A stretch of 61,893 bases of DNA from Fidelibacterota bacterium (GTDB lineage Bacteria; Fidelibacterota; Fidelibacteria; Fidelibacterales; Fidelibacteraceae): contig JAQUPD010000009.1 in NCBI GenBank assembly GCA_028716785.1, positions 1-61,893 of the forward strand, in the 5' to 3' direction. Positions 18,037 through 26,873 of this stretch are shown here, piece by piece. The notes below the pieces were generated by a model, which was not told the origin of the DNA, ran no database searches, and worked only from the letters and a program-made list of their open reading frames with translations. A program made the translations under genes and the position numbers. Position 1 is the stretch's first letter, and every line of letters begins with the position of its first letter.

Positions 18037-20451
18037 ATGAAAAGGCTTTTTCTTTTTCTTGTGATTGTGACTCTTTTTATCTCTGGATGTACCTCACAAA
18101 AAAAGACCACAACTTATCCTTTAGATATAATTCCCTTTATTTGTGTTTACGAAAATGATTCCACGTCTGTCCTGTTATCCGAATTGTTTTATGCAGATTC
18201 TTACGAGTCCGTTGCTTTTCACAGTGATAATAGTGTTATTGCAGACTATGATTCACTTGAGATGTCACTTATCATTCATGCAGTAAATCCTCAAAGAACC
18301 ATTGAACTTTTGCCTTTTACCTTTAAAAATGTTGATTATGTAATCCCCTTAAAAATTGAATCCAAAATACCTAAAACCTTTCAATTTTCTCCACCCGATA
18401 CACCAAAAGTCATTTCTGTCTTTGGGTCTTTTAATAATTGGAACCGTTATGAAATTTTTATGGAAGATGAGGATAATGACGAAATTTATACGGCGACAAC
18501 TTTTTTTGATCCCGGAAGATATGAGTATAAATTTTTTGTTGATGGAATAGAATACTTAGATCCTGCAAATCCAGATTCTATTCCCAATGGATTAGGAGGA
18601 TTTAATTCCATTTTATCTGTTGAACCTACTTTTCAAGGGAGAGAGCCTTTTATCTTTCCGGACAAAATTGTTGCTGGCGAAAATGGCAGAATTGATTTTC
18701 ATTATATCATTGATCGGGGAGATTTTAATACACCTTTAAGTAAATCACATTTTGTGGCACTTTTCGATAATCATCGAATTCCAGATAAAAATATTATCGT
18801 GTTTGATGATGCTAACAAGATGGTTGTGAGCTTGAATCACCGAGATTTTTCCCTTGATGGGTTACATAGAATTCGCTGTGTCCTTACAAATGCTACGATA
18901 AGGAGCAATATTGTTGAAACATATGTGAAGGATGGTCAGGTACTTCCTCAAAAAAATGAAAAAATTGTGTGGAATGATGCAATTATTTATTCCTTAATGA
19001 TTGATCGCTTTTATAATGGTAATATGGAAAATGATGATCCTATAGAACACCCACAGCTTTCAGATCGGGTAAATTTTCAGGGAGGCGATCTGGAAGGAAT
19101 TATAAAAAAAATTGAAGATGGCTATTTTAACCGCCTTGGGGTAAATACCCTCTGGATTTCGCCGGTGTATGAAACGACGGATAAAGCCTTTCGCGAAACA
19201 CCCCCACCTCATCGATGGTTTACAGGCTATCATGGCTATTGGCCAATACATCCCCGAAATATTGAACCTCGATTCGGATCCAATGAAATCCTAAAAGAAT
19301 TCATTACAAAAGCTCATAAAAATGACTTGTGGGTCCTGAAAGATTTTGTCTCAAATCATGTCCATGAAGAACATCCCTATTTTCAAGGACATCGAGATTG
19401 GTTTGGTGAGCTTGAACTTCCTGACGGAAGATTGAATTTGCGCCTGTGGGATGAGTATCGATTAACAACTTGGTTTGATCCCTATTTGCCCAGTTTTGAT
19501 TATGAAGGATCCAGAGAAGCCCTTGAAACAGTTACCAATGATGCCTTGTGGTGGCTTGAAACTTTTTCTTTTGATGGGTTCAGACACGATGCTGTAAAAC
19601 ATGTCCCCAATACTTTTTGGCGTGAACTGACACGAAAATTGCGAAAAAATTTCCCCAATAAAAATTTTTATCAAATTGGGGAAACCTTTGGCGATTATAA
19701 ACTTGTGAGTTCCTATGTGTCAAATGGACAATTAAGTGCACAGTTTAATTTTAATCTTTATTGGCCCGCCAGAATGGCTTTTGTCACCGATTCCTCCGAT
19801 TTTAAATATTTACAAATGGAGATGGAAAAATCTCTCGACTATTACGGTCAACTGCATGTTATGGGAAATATTATGGATAGTCATGATCAACCTCGCTTTG
19901 CTGCCTACGCGGAAGGAGATCTTGCATGGGATGAAGATGCGGTTGAAGCCGGATGGAATCGGGATATTCACGTGGATAATCCCCGGACATACAAACTCAT
20001 CAATCTTTATATGACGTATTTGCTCACAACACCAGGAGTTCCAATTATCTATTATGGGGATGAAATTGGAATGACAGGAGCTGCGGATCCTGATAACAGA
20101 CGTATGATGCGATGGGGAAAAGAGGTAAAGGATGAGGAAAAAAAACTTCGCATGCAAATTTCACGCCTTATCGATATCCGAAATACTCATTCATCTCTTC
20201 GCTATGGGATTTTTTATCCTATAAAAGCTGATCATGTTACCTATGCTTATCTCCGTCGAGACTTTCTTGAAACGTTGCTCGTAGTTATTTATCGCTCTGA
20301 TAACCAAGGCACGATTACCCTAAATTTTCCCCAAGAACTTCATCTACAACAAGCACAATCTCTCTATGGTTCTGATTTGGTTACATGGGAAAATAATACC
20401 TTAATAATTCACTCTCAACCTCTTCAAGGACATATTTTTCTGCTGAGATAA
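18037..20451 (+). CDS. GH13 alpha-amylase-family lipoprotein with starch-binding-like N-terminus
   Basis: Lipid-anchored glycoside hydrolase (lipobox FISGC). After an N-terminal beta domain, residues ~126-200 resemble a CBM48/AMPK-type glycogen-binding module (VFGSFNNWNRYE, GRYEYKFFVDG). A second beta domain and the (beta/alpha)8 barrel follow. The GH13 conserved regions are present: DFVSNH (I), DGFRHDAVKH with nucleophile D522 (II), IGETFG with acid/base E553 (III), and IMDSHDQPR with D621 (IV). It therefore probably hydrolyses alpha-glucans at the cell surface or in the periplasm. The start ATG at 18037 follows AGAGGAAG. A GTG four codons earlier is the alternative. It lies 3 bp upstream of the queD remnant and may drive the que/quinone genes. 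Confidence 0.9.
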   Translation: MKRLFLFLVIVTLFISGCTSQKKTTTYPLDIIPFICVYENDSTSVLLSELFYADSYESVAFHSDNSVIADYDSLEMSLIIHAVNPQRTIELLPFTFKNVDYVIPLKIESKIPKTFQFSPPDTPKVISVFGSFNNWNRYEIFMEDEDNDEIYTATTFFDPGRYEYKFFVDGIEYLDPANPDSIPNGLGGFNSILSVEPTFQGREPFIFPDKIVAGENGRIDFHYIIDRGDFNTPLSKSHFVALFDNHRIPDKNIIVFDDANKMVVSLNHRDFSLDGLHRIRCVLTNATIRSNIVETYVKDGQVLPQKNEKIVWNDAIIYSLMIDRFYNGNMENDDPIEHPQLSDRVNFQGGDLEGIIKKIEDGYFNRLGVNTLWISPVYETTDKAFRETPPPHRWFTGYHGYWPIHPRNIEPRFGSNEILKEFITKAHKNDLWVLKDFVSNHVHEEHPYFQGHRDWFGELELPDGRLNLRLWDEYRLTTWFDPYLPSFDYEGSREALETVTNDALWWLETFSFDGFRHDAVKHVPNTFWRELTRKLRKNFPNKNFYQIGETFGDYKLVSSYVSNGQLSAQFNFNLYWPARMAFVTDSSDFKYLQMEMEKSLDYYGQLHVMGNIMDSHDQPRFAAYAEGDLAWDEDAVEAGWNRDIHVDNPRTYKLINLYMTYLLTTPGVPIIYYGDEIGMTGAADPDNRRMMRWGKEVKDEEKKLRMQISRLIDIRNTHSSLRYGIFYPIKADHVTYAYLRRDFLETLLVVIYRSDNQGTITLNFPQELHLQQAQSLYGSDLVTWENNTLIIHSQPLQGHIFLLR

Positions 20452-20454
20452 ACG

Positions 20455-20864
20455 ATGAAAAAAACGTTTGAAATTTCTAAAATTTTTTATTTTGATATAA
20501 GTCATCGTCTCTCGTTTCATGAGGGAAAGGCCAATCCCTTCATGGCCATACCGATACTCTTGAGGTCTATGTTCAAAGAGAACCTGATGAACATGGTATG
20601 GTAATGGATTTTGGAAAATTAAAAAGCAGTGTCCAAAAGGAAGTGATAGATATTCTTGATCACAGTGTAGCAATCTATGGAAAAGATACTCTTTTGTTGA
20701 AGGCTATTCAAGGGCCCTTTTTTCGAACTATTCTTTTTCCCTATGAAACAACAGTAGAAAATGTGTGCAGCTGGATTGCAGAGAGACTTTTAACCTATCA
20801 CCTTAATATTTCAAAAATAGTTTTATGGAAAACACCAACAAGCAAAGTAGTTCTTACTTTATAA
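20455..20864 (+). pseudogene. queD: 6-carboxy-tetrahydropterin synthase (QueD), frameshifted
   Basis: Two frames together encode a QueD-length product (~136 aa) that would make the second intermediate of 7-deazaguanine (queuosine) synthesis. Frame 1 from the ATG at 20455 gives FDISHRLSFHEGK. The continuation LHGHTDTLEVYV...GMVMDFGKLKSSV...ILDHS is in the -1 frame from about 20530. Adding a single T between 20529 and 20530 would restore EGKCQSLHGH, including the catalytic Cys of the family. A second change is near the end: WKTPTS, where family members usually have Glu before TPT to anchor the pterin. The 3' end overlaps queE by 40 nt. It is either a recent pseudogene or a sequencing error. Confidence 0.8.
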
Positions 20865-21427
20865 ATGAAATTTTTACCAGTATTCAGGGAGAAGGGTACT
20901 GGACAGGACTCCCTGCTACCTTTATCCGTTTTGCTGGATGTAACGTGAATTGTGATTTTTGCGATACTGATTATTCTCACAAGGAAACGCTTACCATTCC
21001 TCAGATTATCAAGCGTGTAACATCAGAAGAACCCAACACGGTTATATTAACAGGGGGAGAACCTCTTCTTCAGCCTTTGCAACGCCTTATTGAGGAATTA
21101 AAAAAAAACTCATTTAAAATCCATCTTGAAACGAATGGAACGTTTCCTGTTCTCCCTGAATATTTTGATTGGGTTACCGTATCCCCAAAAACTAAGTCTC
21201 CTGCTGTTGTTGTATGTGATGAACTTCGGGTACTTCTTAAAAAGGGTGAAATTCCTCACGATTATGGTATGTATGCGAAACACTATTTTATAAGTCCCCT
21301 CAATCCCCCAAAAGGAAGTCTACAAAAAATTGATAAAGAAAATTTAAACTATTGTCTGAACTACGTTCTTCACCATCCAACATGGCGATTAAGTGTTCAA
21401 CTTCATAAATATTTGGATATTTTATGA
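20825..21427 (+). CDS. queE: 7-carboxy-7-deazaguanine synthase (QueE)
   Basis: Radical-SAM enzyme converting 6-carboxy-tetrahydropterin to 7-carboxy-7-deazaguanine. It shows the QueE start INEIFTSIQGEGYWTG, the cluster motif C39-x3-C43-x2-C46 (GCNVNCDFC) followed by DTDYS, and the SAM-binding stretch ILTGGEPLLQP. At 200 aa it is of normal length. The ATG at 20825 lies inside the reading frame of the queD remnant. The gene overlaps queC by the ATGA arrangement, so the two are translationally coupled. Confidence 0.93.
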   Translation: MENTNKQSSSYFINEIFTSIQGEGYWTGLPATFIRFAGCNVNCDFCDTDYSHKETLTIPQIIKRVTSEEPNTVILTGGEPLLQPLQRLIEELKKNSFKIHLETNGTFPVLPEYFDWVTVSPKTKSPAVVVCDELRVLLKKGEIPHDYGMYAKHYFISPLNPPKGSLQKIDKENLNYCLNYVLHHPTWRLSVQLHKYLDIL

Positions 21428-22089
21428 AAGCGCTTGTTTTACTTTCAGGAGGGCAAGATTCTTCAACGTGCCTCTTTTGGTCTTTGAAAAATGCCGAGTA
21501 TACAGAGGCTGTTTTTTTTAAGTATGGCCAACGGCACATGGTTGAATGGGAATGTGCCCAGGTACTTTGTCGTGAAGCAGGCGTTCCCTTGCATGTTTTG
21601 AATGTCCCTGCTTTTCAGGAAATAGGGGGGACTGCCATGATAGAAGAAATAGCCATAAAAATGACACAAACAGGCGTTCCCAATACATTTGTTCCAGGGA
21701 GGAATATTGTATTTCTTGCTTTAGCAGCATCTCTTGCTTATAGACGCACATTGGATACGTTAGTCGTTGGGGTGAATGAAGAAGATTATTCCGGCTATCC
21801 TGATTGTCGGGAACAATTTATCATAGCAATGGAAAAAGCCCTTCAGGAGGGACTCAATTATCATCTTACAATAAAAGCGCCTTTACAACATCTTTCAAAA
21901 AAGAGCATTTGGGCTTTGGCAGATGAGCTTAATGTGATGGATACCATTATAGAAAAGACACATACATGTTACAAAGGCGACCATGTTACTCGCCATCCCT
22001 GGGGATATGGCTGTGGTACTTGTCCAGCATGTTTATTGCGTAAAATTGGGTTTGAAGCCTATCAAGAGGAGCGCCATGAAAATTCTTGA
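21424..22089 (+). CDS. queC: 7-cyano-7-deazaguanine synthase (QueC)
   Basis: ATP-dependent enzyme making preQ0 from 7-carboxy-7-deazaguanine and ammonia. The PP-loop is LLSGGQDSSTC, and the C-terminal zinc site HTCYKG...GCGTCPACLLR holds four cysteines. FKYGQRH and GVNEEDYSGYPDCR are family motifs. At 221 aa it is of normal length. Its last codons overlap the start of the UbiA-family gene. preQ0 leads to queuosine in tRNA and sometimes to DNA deazaguanine modification. No dpd genes are visible here, so a tRNA role is more likely. Confidence 0.95.
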   Translation: MKALVLLSGGQDSSTCLFWSLKNAEYTEAVFFKYGQRHMVEWECAQVLCREAGVPLHVLNVPAFQEIGGTAMIEEIAIKMTQTGVPNTFVPGRNIVFLALAASLAYRRTLDTLVVGVNEEDYSGYPDCREQFIIAMEKALQEGLNYHLTIKAPLQHLSKKSIWALADELNVMDTIIEKTHTCYKGDHVTRHPWGYGCGTCPACLLRKIGFEAYQEERHENS

Positions 22090-22936
22090 TTATGGTCGAA
22101 TGATCAAATTTTCCCACTCACTATTTGCGCTACCTTTTGCCTTAGCTTCGTTTGTTTTAGCGGTGGATTTTTTTGAAATTCCATCTAAAATATGGATGAT
22201 AAAGCTTCTCTGGATTCTTGTTGCCATGGTTTCAGCCCGCAGTGCAGCCATGGGGTTTAATCGCATAGTTGATCGTCATTTGGATGCCATGAATCCTCGG
22301 ACAAAAGATCGGGAATTACCAAAAGGAGTCCTTCGTCTTTCATCGGTGGTTCTTTTCGTAGTACTTTCTGCTCTTCTTTTTTTGTTCTCTGCCGGGATGC
22401 TGAATCGTCTTTGCTTTTGGCTTGCCTTTCCAGTTTTAGCCATTTTGTTGGGCTACAGTTATTTAAAACGAGTTTGGGCAGGAACACACTTTATTTTAGG
22501 GTTATCCTTGGCTATTGCTCCTTCAGGTGTTTGGCTGGCTCTTACAGAAAAATTAACCCTTATCCCCATACTTTTAAGTCTGGCCGTAATGGTTTGGACA
22601 GCTGGTTTTGATATACTCTATGCTATTCAGGATGTCACATTCGATCGAAAACACCATTTGCACTCAATCCCTGCTGATATGAGTGTTGAAAAAGCAATAG
22701 ATATAAGTCGATTATGTCATGGTCTCATGGTCGTTTTTCTCATTCTTTTGCATAGTATTTTACCAGCCCATTGGATTTTATGGCTGGGAACATGTCTAAT
22801 TGCTTTTCTGATTTTTTATGAGCATTTTTTGGTGTTTAGAAGTTATAAAAATATTAATAAAGCCTTTTTTAACATGAATAGCACAATTTCTGTTATGTAC
22901 TTTGCTTTTGTTTTGTTGGATCGTATGTTGTTATGA
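22076..22936 (+). CDS. UbiA-family polyprenyltransferase (candidate MqnP)
   Basis: Integral-membrane prenyltransferase, likely attaching the isoprenoid tail in quinone synthesis. The first Asp-rich motif is NRIVDRHLD (N62, D66, D70), and the second is the region DILYAIQDVTFDRKHH. About eight membrane helices are predicted. The frame is open from 21983, but the ATG at 22076, preceded by GAGGAG, gives the true-looking start MKILDYGRMIKFSHSLFALP. Together with UbiX- and UbiE-type genes it suggests the late steps of menaquinone synthesis by the futalosine route (MqnP). Ubiquinone-type UbiA is the alternative. It overlaps queC and UbiX by a few bases. Confidence 0.88.
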   Translation: MKILDYGRMIKFSHSLFALPFALASFVLAVDFFEIPSKIWMIKLLWILVAMVSARSAAMGFNRIVDRHLDAMNPRTKDRELPKGVLRLSSVVLFVVLSALLFLFSAGMLNRLCFWLAFPVLAILLGYSYLKRVWAGTHFILGLSLAIAPSGVWLALTEKLTLIPILLSLAVMVWTAGFDILYAIQDVTFDRKHHLHSIPADMSVEKAIDISRLCHGLMVVFLILLHSILPAHWILWLGTCLIAFLIFYEHFLVFRSYKNINKAFFNMNSTISVMYFAFVLLDRMLL

Positions 22937-23520
22937 TGAAGCCTGAAAAAATTGTGGTAGCAATAACAGGTGCCTCGGGAGCACCCCTGGCCGATCATTT
23001 TATCAAGACAGTTGCTCCGTGTGTTCAAGAAGTTCATCTGATGTTTTCTCCTATAGGACAGGATGTTTTTTGTCAAGAAATGGCCATATCTCATGAAGAT
23101 GAATTCCATTCTCATTTTTCCAAGATCAAAAACATTCACCTGTGGGATGTTTCGGATTTTTCTGCTCCCTTTGCCAGTGGCACAGGTGTAGCTGATGCGA
23201 TGGTGATTATTCCTTGCTCCATGAAAACCCTTTCAGCGATTGCCCATGGGTATAGCTATTCTCTCATAGAACGAGCAGCAGATGTGATGTTAAAAGAAGG
23301 ACGGACGTTAATTCTCGTTCCAAGAGAAACTCCTCTTAATATGATTCATCTCAAAAATCTCATTCATGCTGCACACGCAGGTGCCATTATTCTTCCACCT
23401 ATGCCTGCCTTCTATACAAATCCTCAAAGTATAGAAGATATTAAAGCCTATATCAGTGGAAAAATTATGGATAGATTGAATCTTCCTCATCACCTCTTTC
23501 ATTCCTGGAATATCGATTAA
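22933..23520 (+). CDS. ubiX: Flavin prenyltransferase (UbiX family)
   Basis: Makes prenylated FMN, the cofactor of UbiD-type decarboxylases. Motifs: IVVAITGASGAPLA (flavin binding), PCSMKTLSAIAHGYSYSLIERAADV, and VPRETPLNMIHLKNL. At 195 aa it is of normal length. It starts in an ATGA overlap with the prenyltransferase gene. The matching UbiD/MqnL decarboxylase is not in this window. In the futalosine route this cofactor would serve decarboxylation of the prenylated dihydroxynaphthoate. Confidence 0.93.
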   Translation: MMKPEKIVVAITGASGAPLADHFIKTVAPCVQEVHLMFSPIGQDVFCQEMAISHEDEFHSHFSKIKNIHLWDVSDFSAPFASGTGVADAMVIIPCSMKTLSAIAHGYSYSLIERAADVMLKEGRTLILVPRETPLNMIHLKNLIHAAHAGAIILPPMPAFYTNPQSIEDIKAYISGKIMDRLNLPHHLFHSWNID

Positions 23521-23524
23521 AAGA

Positions 23525-24226
23525 ATGACAAAAAATCCTCCTGAAAAAGAAACTATTCAACCCCTTTTTGATGCTATTGCACCCGTTTATGATTTTTTAA
23601 ATCATTTTCTTAGTTTTGGGATCGATACGTATTGGCGAAATCAGATTATTTCAACATTACTCCTTACTCCTAATGATATCATTTTAGATGCTGCCTGCGG
23701 TACTGGTGCCTTATCCCATCGTTTGCTTAAAAAATATTCTCATGTTCCTTTTTCTCTCACAGGAGTTGATTTTTCCGAAAAGATGATTGATCATGCCATG
23801 AAAACCATTCACGATAAGCGAGCAACTTTTATTCAAGGGGATGTTGAAACTCTGCCCTTTGAAGAACTTACGTTTCATCATGTCATGATTGCTTTTGGCG
23901 TAAGAAATCTTGAGAATCTTTCCAAGGGACTTCATGAAATGTATCGAGTGCTAAAAAAAGAAGGAACAATCCATATTCTCGAATTCTCTGTCCCTCCGAA
24001 TGGCTTGTGGCGTCGATTGTTTCATTTTTATTTTCATAAAATATTACCTCCCCTTGGAAAATGGATTTCTGGTCATTCCCACGCTTATACATATCTCCCT
24101 AAGTCTGTGGAACACTTTTTGCCTCTAAAGGAATTCACAGCACTCTTGACTAATACTGGTTTTCATTCAGTAACCATACACGCAATGACAGGTGGTGTAT
24201 GCACCCTTTATGTGGCACAAAAATAG
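23525..24226 (+). CDS. Demethylmenaquinone methyltransferase (UbiE/MenG family)
   Basis: SAM-dependent C-methyltransferase for the last step of menaquinone (or ubiquinone) synthesis. It has the family start FDAIAPVYDFLNHFLSFGID, SAM motif I LDAACGTGALS, and the diagnostic MIAFGVRNLENL and GTIHILEFSVP blocks. At 233 aa it is of normal length. It follows the ubiX gene by 4 bp and ends the que/quinone run. An 89-bp gap without an obvious hairpin separates it from gpmI. Confidence 0.92.
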   Translation: MTKNPPEKETIQPLFDAIAPVYDFLNHFLSFGIDTYWRNQIISTLLLTPNDIILDAACGTGALSHRLLKKYSHVPFSLTGVDFSEKMIDHAMKTIHDKRATFIQGDVETLPFEELTFHHVMIAFGVRNLENLSKGLHEMYRVLKKEGTIHILEFSVPPNGLWRRLFHFYFHKILPPLGKWISGHSHAYTYLPKSVEHFLPLKEFTALLTNTGFHSVTIHAMTGGVCTLYVAQK

Positions 24227-24318
24227 ACGTTCAAAAAATTTTTTAAGCCCCCATGAATATTGATTTTCCTTGAGAAATAGCTTACATTTTTTTCTATTTA
24301 TACAACAAAGGAGAAATG

Positions 24319-25845
24319 ATGCCAAATAAAGTTTTATTGATGATCTTAGATGGATATGGACTGCGAGAAGAAGAAGATTATAATGCAGTGAAACTTGCAA
24401 AAACACCTACGTTAGATACCCTTTTTCAGGAAAGGCCGTGGACCTCATTAACGTGTAATGGGAAAGCTGTTGGCTTGCCTGACGGTGTAATGGGAAATTC
24501 CGAAGTTGGACACTTAAATATTGGGGCGGGGCGCATTGTTAAACAAGATCTTGTTCGCATAGATGAGGCTTTTGAAAATAAGACATTTAGAGATAATCCC
24601 ATCTATAGAAATTGTGTTAATGTTTGTAAATCAAGAACAGGGCGTTTCCATTTGTTGGGACTCCTCTCTGATGCAGGGGTCCATTCACACTTGTCACATC
24701 TGAAAAATATTTTATTGGAATTAAAAAAAGATAGCATTAAAGAATTGTATGTCCATGCTTTCATGGATGGAAGAGATACTCCTCCCAATAGTGGTGTTCA
24801 CTATCTTGAAGATATTCTTACTTTTATGAAAGAAAATAAAATTGGAAAATTATCAACACTTATTGGTCGATATTACGGCATGGATCGTGATAAACGGTGG
24901 GATCGGGTTGAAAAGGCTTATCGTATGCTAACAGAAGGGGTTGGTGAACACGTGGATGATCCAATTGCCTATATGGAGCGGAAATATCAAGAGAAAATTA
25001 CTGATGAGTTTATGGATCCAGCAGTTGTTAAAAATCCTGGTTACAGTGGCCTTATTCAACCGGGTGATACAGTTTTTACCTTTAATTTTAGGGCTGATAG
25101 AATGAGGGAAATTACCATTGCCCTTACCGATCCTAGTTTTAAAGAATTCCGGACCCGAAAACTGGGTCTTAATTATGTTACCATGACTCGATATCAGGAA
25201 GATTTCCCCTTTCCAGTTTTATTTGACAAACAAATATTGGTTAATATTTTAGGTGAGGTTGTAAGCCATGCTAGGATGAAGCAATTGAGAATCGCTGAAA
25301 CGGAAAAATATGCCCATGTTACGTACTTTTTTAATGGCGGAGAAGAAAAACAGTTTGAAGGGGAAGATCGAATTCTTGTTCCATCCCCCAAAGTGGCAAC
25401 GTATGATTTAAAACCGGAAATGAGTGCACCGGAAGTAAGCAATAAGCTGCTTGAAGCCATTGAACGTGATATATATGATGTTATTATTCTTAATTTTGCC
25501 AATGGCGATATGGTTGGACATACAGGGGTTTTAGAGGCAGCGATTCAGGCTATGGAATATTTAGATACCCGAATTCGTGAAATTGTAAAATGTTTCAACG
25601 ACAAGGGGGGAACGGTTTTTATAACTGCTGATCATGGCAATTGTGAAGAGATGTGGGATTATAAAAATAATCAACCCCACACACAACATACGATGAATAA
25701 AGTCCCATTTCTTATTGTGGAACCTCAAAATCGTCCATACTCCTTTAAAAACGATGGAAAATTAGCAGACATTGCGCCCACAGTATTGAAATGGTTAAAT
25801 ATAACCAAACCCATGGAAATGGATGGAGACTCACTCATTGATTGA
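24319..25845 (+). CDS. gpmI: 2,3-bisphosphoglycerate-independent phosphoglycerate mutase
   Basis: Glycolytic/gluconeogenic enzyme interconverting 3- and 2-phosphoglycerate with two Mn ions. Motifs: MILDGYGLRE (metal-binding Asp), MGNSEVGHLNIGAG (phospho-Ser 62), HAFMDGRDTPP, GRYYGMDRDKRW, and the C-terminal FITADHGNCEEM. At ~509 aa it is of normal length. Two ATGs lie side by side. The second (24319) is better spaced (5 nt) from AAGGAG than the first (2 nt). Its 3' end overlaps the heptose kinase gene by 23 nt. Confidence 0.96.
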   Translation: MPNKVLLMILDGYGLREEEDYNAVKLAKTPTLDTLFQERPWTSLTCNGKAVGLPDGVMGNSEVGHLNIGAGRIVKQDLVRIDEAFENKTFRDNPIYRNCVNVCKSRTGRFHLLGLLSDAGVHSHLSHLKNILLELKKDSIKELYVHAFMDGRDTPPNSGVHYLEDILTFMKENKIGKLSTLIGRYYGMDRDKRWDRVEKAYRMLTEGVGEHVDDPIAYMERKYQEKITDEFMDPAVVKNPGYSGLIQPGDTVFTFNFRADRMREITIALTDPSFKEFRTRKLGLNYVTMTRYQEDFPFPVLFDKQILVNILGEVVSHARMKQLRIAETEKYAHVTYFFNGGEEKQFEGEDRILVPSPKVATYDLKPEMSAPEVSNKLLEAIERDIYDVIILNFANGDMVGHTGVLEAAIQAMEYLDTRIREIVKCFNDKGGTVFITADHGNCEEMWDYKNNQPHTQHTMNKVPFLIVEPQNRPYSFKNDGKLADIAPTVLKWLNITKPMEMDGDSLID

Positions 25846-26833
25846 TTTAATTCGACAGATTGATTTTAACGAGGTTGAAAATCACTTTAAACCGTTGCAC
25901 ATTGGTGTCGTTGGGGATGTAATGCTGGATGTTTACCACGAGGGAATTGTAAGCCGCATATCTCCTGAAGCGCCCGTCCCCATTGTCGATATAAAGGTAA
26001 CTGAAATGAAACCTGGTGGTGCTGCCAATGTTTGTAAAAATATTCGTTCACTTGGGGCATCCTGTTCAATTTTTGGGGCTATTGGGAACGATCAGGCAGG
26101 GCGAAATCTATTAAAATTGATGAAGCATGATCACATAAATATTGATGGATTGTTTGTGGTTAATGATCGTCCAACAACCACAAAAACCCGCATTCTCAGT
26201 GATAGCCACCAGCTTTTAAGATTGGACTATGAAGAAAAAAAATGGGTTTCTGATCAGGTTTGCCAACATTTAATCCGTGCCTTTCGAAATCAGGCAAATA
26301 TCCTGAATGCCGTAATTTTTCAGGATTATAATAAAGGCCTCCTTTCTCCGGCGATAATTACAAGTATTATAGAAATTTGCCATGAAAATCATATCCCTAT
26401 TTTTGTTGATCCAAAATTTGAAAATTGTCAGTTCTATCACCATGTTTTTTTGTTTAAACCCAATCGGAAAGAAGCTGAAAATTTACTCCGTATAACGATT
26501 GATTCTCAAGATTCTGCCTGTATGGCAGCACGAAAAATTCGAGAGATAATCCATGCTGAAAATATTCTTATTACCTTAGGTGAAGAAGGCATGGTTCTTT
26601 TGGAAGCGTCAGATATTTGTCTTAAAATCCCAACAAGAGCCCGAAAAATTCACGATGTAACCGGTGCTGGCGATACAGTTATATCAACAGTAGCCCTCTT
26701 TTCAGCAGCAGGATACTCCCTCCAAACAAGCACTGTTATGGCAAATCTTGCTGCAGGTAGAGTATGTGAAGAAATAGGCATTATTCCCATTACACTAACT
26801 GCTTTGAAAGAAATGTGCCAAACTTTCGTTTAA
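25823..26833 (+). CDS. rfaE1: D-glycero-beta-D-manno-heptose-7-phosphate kinase (RfaE1/HldE kinase domain)
   Basis: PfkB-family kinase. The N-terminal block VVGDVMLDVYHEGIVSRISP with EAPVPIVD is diagnostic for RfaE/HldE domain 1, which makes heptose-1,7-bisphosphate for the ADP-heptose of lipopolysaccharide core. MKPGGAANVCKNI and the C-terminal VTGAGDTVIS (catalytic D284) complete the pattern. The adenylyltransferase domain is absent, so RfaE2 must be separate. The ATG at 25823 lies within gpmI. A TTG at 25838 with GGAG 9 nt upstream is an alternative start. It supports a diderm envelope with heptose-containing LPS. Confidence 0.88.
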   Translation: METHSLIDLIRQIDFNEVENHFKPLHIGVVGDVMLDVYHEGIVSRISPEAPVPIVDIKVTEMKPGGAANVCKNIRSLGASCSIFGAIGNDQAGRNLLKLMKHDHINIDGLFVVNDRPTTTKTRILSDSHQLLRLDYEEKKWVSDQVCQHLIRAFRNQANILNAVIFQDYNKGLLSPAIITSIIEICHENHIPIFVDPKFENCQFYHHVFLFKPNRKEAENLLRITIDSQDSACMAARKIREIIHAENILITLGEEGMVLLEASDICLKIPTRARKIHDVTGAGDTVISTVALFSAAGYSLQTSTVMANLAAGRVCEEIGIIPITLTALKEMCQTFV

Positions 26834-26873
26834 AAAGATTCAATTTTAAGGGATCTTTCATGCAGGGGGATTT

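Noticed and set aside
21424-22089. DNA deazaguanine modification (dpd) cluster
   Set aside because: queE and queC alone are the housekeeping set. No dpdA-like or associated restriction genes are present.
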